Positions 6,920-12,074 of a stretch of DNA of 12,074 nt are shown here, piece after piece. The stretch comes from Tritrichomonas foetus (Eukaryota; Parabasalia; Tritrichomonadida; Tritrichomonadidae), in NCBI GenBank assembly GCA_001839685.1, contig MLAK01001157.1, forward strand, positions 18,629 to 30,702, written 5' to 3'. The notes below the pieces were generated by a model, which searched no databases, was not told the DNA's origin, and saw nothing but the letters and a program-made list of their open reading frames with translations. Numbering within the stretch: the first letter of the stretch is position 1; the number at the start of each line of letters is the position of its first letter. A program made the position numbers and the translations under genes.

Positions 6920-8047
6920 ATGAACACAGTTGAAGATTTTGTAATTAAAGCTATCCAAAGAGAGCAACCGCCAAGAGAAGTCATGGAAAAACTTGGAATT
7001 GACGTCTCACAATTTCCAGAAAACATGCTCGATTCAGATTTATGGGTAATCATTTTAAATATTCTTAAAGAAAGTCGCAGAAGACATCACTACCAACGCA
7101 CATACATCAAATCGATTCACGAAGTTATGCAGTTGATTGAGAAATCTACGAAAATCGTTGCAGTTATCGGCGCAGGCGCTTCTGTCGGCCCAGATTTTCG
7201 ATCACCGGGTGGGCTATACGACCAGATTGCCAAATCCGGCGCTTTAGATGATCCCTACAAAGTTTTCGATATGGAATATTTCGTTCGCGACCCTTCAGTT
7301 TTTTGGCGGTTTGCTCATTTGATCTATCCATCAACAGATCCAGAGCATTCACAGGCCCATTACTTCCTTGCAGAACTGGAAAAACGTGGAAAATTATTAC
7401 GCGTGTATTCACAAAATGTTGACACGCTTGAAGTTGGTATTCCTAATGAAAAGTTGAGATGTGTGCATGGATCATGGCGTGAAAACAAATGTTTGGAATG
7501 TGGCGAAATTCATGATATTGAAGATTTAAGAGAATGTGTAAATAATCAAACAATTCCGAAATGCAAAAAGTGTGGTGGACAAATCAAACCTGGAATTGTT
7601 TTCTTTGGACAACGAACAAACATTGAAGATGAAGATATAGAATATGATTCAAAAAATGCAGACTTATTAATCGTTATTGGAACATCACTCCGTGTTGCAC
7701 CAGTTTCTTATATTCCTGAAATGATGTATAAAGTGCCAAGCATTCTCATAAACAGAGAACCTGTTTCATGCCAATTCAATGCTGAACTCTTAGGTGAAGG
7801 TGATGCCGTTGTAACTGCAATTGAAAATGAACTTGGTTGGATTGAATCCAAATCTAAGCCCGAGTCTGAAACTGAAACTAAATCTGATTCTGGTGTGAAT
7901 ACCAAAAAGGCAGAGAATTTTGTTTTCATTCAGCCAAACAAATTTGTAATGCCAAGCGACGATGGAGTGGGAACACAGTTTGCTGAGACTGGACGATCAT
8001 TGTTTTTGGTATGTCCAGCATACGCGGGAACAGACTCTTTTGAATAA
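6920..8047 (+). CDS. Class I sirtuin (Sir2-type NAD-dependent deacylase)
   Basis: Predicted 375 residues. Sirtuins use NAD+ to remove acyl groups from lysines of histones and other proteins. Motifs: NAD-binding GAGAS (84-88) followed directly by VGPDFRSPGGLY, YSQNVDTL (163-170) containing the conserved QN and D, catalytic His183 in VHGS, zinc cysteines C191/C194 and C215/C218, KPGIVFFG (223-230), GTSLRVAPVSY (254-264) and INRE (277-280). Overall order and the N-terminal segment (25-75) resemble yeast Sir2/Hst1 and animal SIRT1. Residues 308-330 are Ser/Glu/Lys-rich, and the remaining tail is unfamiliar. Odd point: between GAGxS and PDFRS there are only two residues, where the family usually has five (GAGxSxxxGIPDFRS); the gap is in frame. 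The frame also opens at 6860, adding 20 mostly hydrophobic residues, but the initiator at 6895 favours 6920. Nuclear chromatin silencing is likely but inferred. Confidence 0.9.
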   Translation: MNTVEDFVIKAIQREQPPREVMEKLGIDVSQFPENMLDSDLWVIILNILKESRRRHHYQRTYIKSIHEVMQLIEKSTKIVAVIGAGASVGPDFRSPGGLYDQIAKSGALDDPYKVFDMEYFVRDPSVFWRFAHLIYPSTDPEHSQAHYFLAELEKRGKLLRVYSQNVDTLEVGIPNEKLRCVHGSWRENKCLECGEIHDIEDLRECVNNQTIPKCKKCGGQIKPGIVFFGQRTNIEDEDIEYDSKNADLLIVIGTSLRVAPVSYIPEMMYKVPSILINREPVSCQFNAELLGEGDAVVTAIENELGWIESKSKPESETETKSDSGVNTKKAENFVFIQPNKFVMPSDDGVGTQFAETGRSLFLVCPAYAGTDSFE

Positions 8048-8506
8048 GATCTTATTCATGTTGAATTTGAGTATGAGTTTGAATCGAATATTATATTTAT
8101 ATTTTTTATGATAATAAAGAAAAACTATAGCATTAGTTTTGCTACTTTTGTATTAATAAAGAAAAACATATCCCTTTTATTAATGAAACGATTCTTCATT
8201 TTATGATAAAATGTGATGAGAGTGAAATAATATTAAACAGCACATAATGAAAAGTTGACTTGATTGAGCAAGTCAATGAAGGAAAACTTTATATTGGATT
8301 TTTGAATTATCAGAATACATTGTTGATCTAGCAATTCTAAAAAAAATAATTAGAATACTATATTGAGATTCTTATAATAGCCCTATGTGTGTTCCTAATG
8401 ATTTTCGACATTTTTGTCAAATTCAATACCTTTCAAAAAATTGAATGATAAATACGGTTAGTCAAAGTATAAGGTCAATTTGATATTCTTTGGCTAAATA
8501 TAAAAA
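8048..8506. other. Spacer between sirtuin and RING genes
   Basis: This 459-base AT-rich spacer carries a direct repeat TAATAAAGAAAAAC (8111-8124 and 8153-8166); both copies contain AATAAA and may act in sirtuin 3'-end formation. It also holds a quasi-palindrome CATTTTAT-G-ATAAAATG (8197-8213) and a perfect hairpin at 8255-8276. GGTCAA at 8473-8478 lies 29 bases before the RING gene ATG and may be its initiator region, although TCAA departs from TCAYW. No coding sequence is evident. Confidence 0.5.
8255..8276. repeat. Perfect hairpin, 8-bp stem and 6-base loop
   Basis: TTGACTTG (8255-8262) and CAAGTCAA (8269-8276) are perfect reverse complements around ATTGAG. It lies about 210 bases after the sirtuin stop and 230 before the RING start, so it may be a 3'-processing structure or a palindromic protein-binding site. 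Confidence 0.65.
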
Positions 8507-9958
8507 ATGTTTCTTATTTTGAACATCTACATTGCTCTTTCGATTGTAAGCTTTTTCAGTATTGCCGCAAGGTCATACCTCGAATATGAAAATCTTTACG
8601 AAGCCAGCGTTTCGCTAATAACCAATAAATTTTATTCCCTATTTACCATTAACTTTTTCGTCGCGCTTACTCTATTATCGGTGAACCTTCTTATTTTATT
8701 TTTCTTTGGGTCATTCAAAAACGACAAGCAAAAAATTCCAGAATTCTTAGGCGATCTAGGATCCAGCTTATTTTTCAATATGATATTTCTTTCCACAGAA
8801 CTCGAAAAGAGGCATATCGGTTATGTCATGATCGCGATTTTCCTTCCCTACATTTTGTTTTTCGTCGATAATAAAATCAACCTATTTTATGTCACAGCCG
8901 AAACGCCAAAGCTTGAAGTACACAAACGAGTTATGAAAGGACAAATCATTTTGCTATTTTCAACATTCTATTTACTCGTACGTTTTCTTTCATATTATCA
9001 TCAAAATGGATCACAGATTCTCATTCTCCTTTCTAGACAGATTTCTCTTTCTCTTCCAGCCATCATTAAAAATATCATTCAACATATCGTATTTATTGTA
9101 GATCGAAGGAATTTTGGTAATTCAAAAAGTTCATGTAAAATAAATTTGACAACAGAAACATTGACTGAAATTTCTCGTCTTATGGTAAACATTATTTTCT
9201 TCGGTCATTTTGTTGTCCGATGTTCATTTGGATTACACGCATTCATGATTTTCAATATTATTGCTAATTTATGGAAACTCATCACAAAAGTGATGTCATT
9301 AATTCAATATTATAAACTCTTAAATGACCTCCGTGTAGTACTTCCAGCACCATCGCATGAAGATCTCACAAAAGATTCCACATGTATTATCTGCAGAGGA
9401 ACTATGAGTGAAAGTGATTCGAAGAAACTTCCTTGTGGACACTGTTTCCATCTCGACTGCATTGAAAGATGGATCAGCCAACAACAAAAGTGTCCAATTT
9501 GTAAAACAGACTTACCTTCATACATCAAGCTTCTCTCATCTAAAAAGGATTCTCATCCAAGACCGAATACTGACACACAGCAACCTCCAGAAACTAATGA
9601 GCCATTACAAAACTTGAACAACAAATCAATCGAAGATCTAAAAACATTACTTATTAATCAACTACTTCTCCAACAACAACAACAAACAGAACAACAACAA
9701 AATAATCAAACACAACAACAGCAAAATAATCAAACAATGAATTTGAATAGAAATGCAAATTCAAATGACTTACATCAAGTACAAAGATCACAATCTCATA
9801 CTCTGGGAGAAAGAAATGGAAACTATGTCGGTGATGGAAATTTGAGAAGAAATAAAGATGAAATCGTTCATCAGCTTGACTGGATGCTTGAACAGATGAA
9901 GGCATTTCAAGAAGAGATTGCCAGAATCAAAAATGATATTGAGAATCAAAACATTTAA
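8507..9958 (+). CDS. Hrd1-like RING-H2 membrane E3 ubiquitin ligase
   Basis: Predicted 483 residues. The first ~275 contain about seven or eight hydrophobic segments (roughly 1-20, 45-68, 83-97, 103-121, 145-163, 170-199, 222-240, 243-257), the multi-spanning layout of Hrd1/synoviolin in the ER membrane. A RING-H2 finger follows: C293, C296, C310, H312, H315, C318, C329, C332, with CIICRGTM, LPCGHCFHLDCI and CPICKTDL, very close to Hrd1. Hrd1 recruits E2 enzymes and ubiquitinates misfolded ER proteins for retrotranslocation and proteasomal degradation (ERAD). Residues 388-410 are Gln/Asn-rich and 448-481 look like a charged, coiled-coil-capable helix. The latter is reminiscent of the accessory tail found in Hrd1 proteins but not recognisable by sequence. 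The start is the first ATG, just after an A-rich leader. The stop TAA is followed by A (TAAA signal). gp78-type ligases are the main alternative, but no CUE domain is seen. Confidence 0.88.
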   Translation: MFLILNIYIALSIVSFFSIAARSYLEYENLYEASVSLITNKFYSLFTINFFVALTLLSVNLLILFFFGSFKNDKQKIPEFLGDLGSSLFFNMIFLSTELEKRHIGYVMIAIFLPYILFFVDNKINLFYVTAETPKLEVHKRVMKGQIILLFSTFYLLVRFLSYYHQNGSQILILLSRQISLSLPAIIKNIIQHIVFIVDRRNFGNSKSSCKINLTTETLTEISRLMVNIIFFGHFVVRCSFGLHAFMIFNIIANLWKLITKVMSLIQYYKLLNDLRVVLPAPSHEDLTKDSTCIICRGTMSESDSKKLPCGHCFHLDCIERWISQQQKCPICKTDLPSYIKLLSSKKDSHPRPNTDTQQPPETNEPLQNLNNKSIEDLKTLLINQLLLQQQQQTEQQQNNQTQQQQNNQTMNLNRNANSNDLHQVQRSQSHTLGERNGNYVGDGNLRRNKDEIVHQLDWMLEQMKAFQEEIARIKNDIENQNI

Positions 9959-10079
9959 AATGTAATTTATTCTTTATTTATAAATAAATAATCTTTTCGT
10001 TTCATAATATTCATCAGACATTATTTTGGCAAACTACAATTGTTTTTATCACCATTTTTTCCCCTCAGTTAATATACGG

Positions 10080-10105
10080 GAAATATTATTCATGAATAAT
10101 ATTTC
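10080..10105. repeat. Perfect 26-bp palindrome
   Basis: The half-site GAAATATTATTCA (10080-10092) is followed at once by its exact reverse complement (10093-10105), with no loop. Its centre is CATG. It lies 122 bases after the RING gene stop. Confidence 0.8.
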
Positions 10106-10148
10106 TAGAAATGAATGACAGTGAATAAAATCAATACTTGCAACTGCT

Positions 10149-10170
10149 CCTCTGGAGAGGCGCAAATGCG
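10149..10170. other. GC-rich double mini-hairpin
   Basis: CCTC-TGGA-GAGG is followed directly by CGC-AAAT-GCG, giving two stacked tetraloop hairpins in otherwise AT-rich DNA. It may be part of a small structured RNA or chance; no box motif or terminator supports an RNA gene here. Confidence 0.35.
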
Positions 10171-10464
10171 AATTTCAAAAGCTATGTATTAAAAGATACC
10201 ATTTTAATAGGTAGGTGACTTGATCATTAACATCACTTAAAAACTTTTGAGGTAATAAATTGAGTTATTTTTTATGATTACATTTATTTGGTCACAATAC
10301 AATAGCATTTTTCTTAATGTGAATGTGTTATAATATAGAAGGAAATATGTGAGAGAATTACAATTATTTGTTTAACAGTTTATGATTTATGAATCAAAAT
10401 CCAATATCTATCAATATAATATTTAAAATTACTTCTATGACTTATAACAGTGATTGTGTGTAAC

Positions 10465-11358
10465 TCATGTAGATTCGGTGATCTGGAAGTCAACGCCAAC
10501 GTCATATCTACTGCTTGGCAAATCAGCTGTCGCTGACACAACAATTCTCTGTGATGCTGTAATTTGGCGTTGGAAGAGTGTCGAAACTGTCCCACCAAGT
10601 GATATCATTGATGATACACGTGTCATCATGAAGCATCTGTCGAAGCCAAGTACAACCTCTGAATTTAATGTTAATGGATATGTATGAAGACTGATTCCAA
10701 AGTCAGTATCATTGTAGTTACTTCTTGCACTGATAATTGCAACCAATTCATCATGCAAATCACTTGAAATATGAGCTCCAAGAGTTGTATTTTTGATTGG
10801 AAAGTCGGCGACCGTTTTAAGACGATAGCCATCCTCAAAAAGTTGATGTATAAGTGATGTGCCTAATCGTAATTTCTTGAATCTTGTGGCTATTCCAGCG
10901 TTATAGGTAGCTTTGGAAAAGTGGTCATAAGTCGTAAATGCGCCTTCGAATGAAAACAAGCGATGCTGAAGAACGGCTTCAGCTCTGACTGTCGAAGATA
11001 AATTTTGCTCTAAATTATACGTGAGTGTAAGCGACGAATCTGGTAAAGGAACAGTAAGCGATACTTCAGGGAGCCACAAGCCATTCGAAGAGATACGGAA
11101 AGGCATGTCATATGCATTTCCATATAAAATGCAGGAATACGATCCTGGAGTTTCGGGCTCATTTCTTTGCATATGTTCTTTCACTGGGTAAACACGTGGC
11201 TGCATTGTAAGAACGTGTGCGCAGGTGATCTTTGGTGCTACTTTGTGAATATAACTAAAACTGATTCCTTTGATTGTACGATACTGGGCAACATCGCAAA
11301 TGTCGTTAAGAATGGTCGAAAAAAGATCTGCGTATGAATTTTTCTCGTTTGGTATCAT
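10465..11358 (-). CDS. Tom40/VDAC-superfamily beta-barrel (hydrogenosomal)
   Basis: Predicted 297 residues, a normal length for the 19-strand porin family (VDAC, Tom40). Residues 6-25 form a likely amphipathic N-terminal helix that would sit inside the pore. From about 30 on, the sequence is a series of short alternating polar/hydrophobic strands with no hydrophobic helix (for example ISFSYIHKV, SLTLTYNLEQ, FEGAFTTYD, TTLGAHISSD, RIVVSATADL). It ends in RYDVGVDFQI, where D-V-G-V-D-F-Q-I (286-293) fits the beta-signal polar-x-G-x-x-hydrophobic-x-hydrophobic that guides insertion by Sam50. Trichomonads have divergent Tom40-like proteins in the hydrogenosomal outer membrane, where they form the protein import pore. 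I cannot separate Tom40 from VDAC by eye; the early FSY/AHVL region leans to the trichomonad Tom40-like group. The start is the first ATG. TCAAA lies just before it but does not fit the initiator well. Confidence 0.78.
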   Translation of the reverse strand: MIPNEKNSYADLFSTILNDICDVAQYRTIKGISFSYIHKVAPKITCAHVLTMQPRVYPVKEHMQRNEPETPGSYSCILYGNAYDMPFRISSNGLWLPEVSLTVPLPDSSLTLTYNLEQNLSSTVRAEAVLQHRLFSFEGAFTTYDHFSKATYNAGIATRFKKLRLGTSLIHQLFEDGYRLKTVADFPIKNTTLGAHISSDLHDELVAIISARSNYNDTDFGISLHTYPLTLNSEVVLGFDRCFMMTRVSSMISLGGTVSTLFQRQITASQRIVVSATADLPSSRYDVGVDFQITEST

Positions 11359-11540
11359 TTTGAATTTCGAATCTGATTTAGATTATGTGAGTTTTGAATA
11401 GCTTTGTTTAAAGTGGAAACAAGAAATAATTGAATCTTTCACTTTTTCTTGCTTTACATATATAATTGAATAAAACCATGACTGACATAAAATAATTCAT
11501 AACTTTTGAAGTTTAGTCAAATTTTTAATGGGTAAATAAA
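11359..11540. other. Divergent spacer, porin / Pmp-like ORF
   Basis: 182 AT-rich bases between head-to-head genes. AGTCAAATTTTT at 11515-11526 lies about 20 bases before the Pmp-like ATG, and a minus-strand TTCAAA lies just before the porin ATG. Both have TCA followed by A rather than Y, so they are weak initiator candidates. Nothing else stands out. Confidence 0.4.
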
Positions 11541-11939
11541 ATGCTATTCTTATCATTAATATTTCGATATCTTTTCCCAAAAATTGCATCGATTTTTTCA
11601 CGCGAATTCAGAATGTACACAGGGCGACAAAAATTAATTTACTCGACATTAATATATGATTATCAATCAAAGCCGGTCTATATTATTACAAACCACCAAC
11701 AAGTCGATATCTACAAATGTTCTTTTATTAAATGTGGCCACGAAATGCGAGACGGCGGAGCAGTTTCAATTACAAGTCAGATATCACACACCACGATCCA
11801 GGATTCACTTTTTTCTTCTTGTATTGCTGCAAATGGAGGCGCATTATATTTAATTTCCATGTCAACGATAGTCTCGCATTGTTGCTTCCAAGAATGCTTC
11901 GCAAAAAGCAAAAGCAATGCTATAATATATTATGTTTGA
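11541..11939 (+). CDS. Pmp-like beta-helix surface protein, truncated
   Basis: Predicted 132 residues with a hydrophobic start (MLFLSLIFRYLF) that could be a signal segment. From about residue 57 it shows repeats of the parallel beta-helix type seen in polymorphic membrane proteins: CSFIKCGHEMRDGGAVSI (60-77), SLFSSCIAANGGALYL (89-104) and CCFQECFAKSKSNAIIYY (114-131). Each repeat has a Phe/Cys strand, and the first two carry GGA(V/L). Trichomonad genomes carry large families of such predicted surface proteins, usually several hundred residues long with a membrane anchor. This one stops at TGA after about three repeats, with no anchor. It may be a broken copy, or the stop may be a base-call error, since ambiguous bases appear 40 bases later and the frame after the stop stays open to about 12055. 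Real start: first ATG; TAAA and a weak initiator precede it. Confidence 0.55.
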   Translation: MLFLSLIFRYLFPKIASIFSREFRMYTGRQKLIYSTLIYDYQSKPVYIITNHQQVDIYKCSFIKCGHEMRDGGAVSITSQISHTTIQDSLFSSCIAANGGALYLISMSTIVSHCCFQECFAKSKSNAIIYYV

Positions 11940-12074
11940 GTCATTACCACCCCCTATAAATATCCAGAAATGAAACCAANGAATGAAAAANTTATTCTNT
12001 TCATNACATTTTTATATATTCTTTTGGTCCCTATTTTCCCCCATTCTATTTTTTCATAAATTCCCCATTCATTC
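11940..12074. other. Low-quality contig end
   Basis: N bases at 11980, 11991, 11999 and 12005 and runs of C and T suggest poor base calling. The reading frame of the Pmp-like ORF is open again for about 38 codons after its TGA, but the translation has no beta-helix repeat. I would not annotate a gene here. Confidence 0.6.

Larger units (their letters stand above)
9959..10464. other. Convergent spacer with palindrome and GC-rich hairpins
   Basis: This 506-base region lies between the 3' ends of convergent RING and porin genes. It includes a perfect 26-base palindrome (10080-10105) and, 44 bases on, a short GC-rich patch with two tandem mini-hairpins (10149-10170). The rest is AT-rich with no open frame of note. 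I checked the GC patch for snRNA hallmarks and found none complete. Confidence 0.5.

Noticed and set aside
10130..10200. Possible U4 or U6 snRNA
   Set aside because: GAGGCGC and GCGCAAATGCG recall parts of these RNAs, but the U4 kink-turn sequence and the U6 ACAGAGA and AGC boxes are absent.
10454..10687. Plus-strand 77-codon frame over the porin 3' end
   Set aside because: Antisense to a well-supported gene and without motifs.
1..12074. Spliceosomal introns
   Set aside because: All main genes are single open frames. I saw no trichomonad-type branch point/3' splice sequence (ACTAACACACAG).

Overview
The window looks like a gene-dense piece of a parabasalid (trichomonad) genome, possibly Tritrichomonas-like. 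The evidence is intronless protein genes in very AT-rich spacers, initiator-like TCAYW sites 6-31 bases before some starts, a very divergent Tom40/VDAC-type beta-barrel gene, and a fragment of a beta-helix 'polymorphic membrane protein' (Pmp-like) gene. The lineage is inferred from gene content; no species assignment was possible. Nothing looks bacterial: there are no operons or Shine-Dalgarno sites, and the one RNA gene is a eukaryotic-type tRNA with internal A and B boxes and a T-run terminator. Four N positions near 11980-12005 suggest the right end is a low-quality contig end.

Left part (1-4026). The minus strand of 1-246 holds a broken remnant of a Trf4/Pap2-type nucleotidyltransferase. 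A 1.4-kb spacer with no credible gene follows. Next comes a plus-strand gene for a Myb/SANT-like DNA-binding protein (1672-2259), and then an unrecognised 217-residue protein with a beta-rich, possibly C2-like front and a Ser/Asp/Glu-rich tail (2743-3396). A long, well-paired inverted repeat sits just after that gene (3437-3507).

Middle (4027-8047). On the minus strand is an asparagine-rich disordered protein (4027-4719). A tRNA-Leu(CAG) gene with a long variable arm lies head-to-head with it (4847-4926). Further on, a minus-strand Iks1-like protein kinase with a membrane tail (5112-6770) and a plus-strand class I sirtuin (from 6920) share a 149-base divergent promoter containing four GGTCA/TTGACC elements.

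Right part (8048-12074). A plus-strand Hrd1-like RING-H2 membrane ubiquitin ligase (8507-9958) is followed by a minus-strand Tom40/VDAC-like hydrogenosomal beta-barrel (10465-11358) with a textbook beta-signal. A short Pmp-like beta-helix ORF (11541-11939) stops early next to the degraded contig end.

The genes do not form an obvious pathway. Most are single housekeeping or regulatory genes: chromatin/transcription (Myb-like, sirtuin), membrane signalling (kinase), ER quality control (Hrd1-like), organelle outer membrane (porin) and surface (Pmp-like). I found no clear new multi-gene system. The best leads are the sirtuin with a shortened NAD-binding motif, the unknown 217-residue protein, the Asn-rich protein, the membrane-tailed kinase, the recurrent GGTCAA promoter motif and several strong hairpins or palindromes in spacers.
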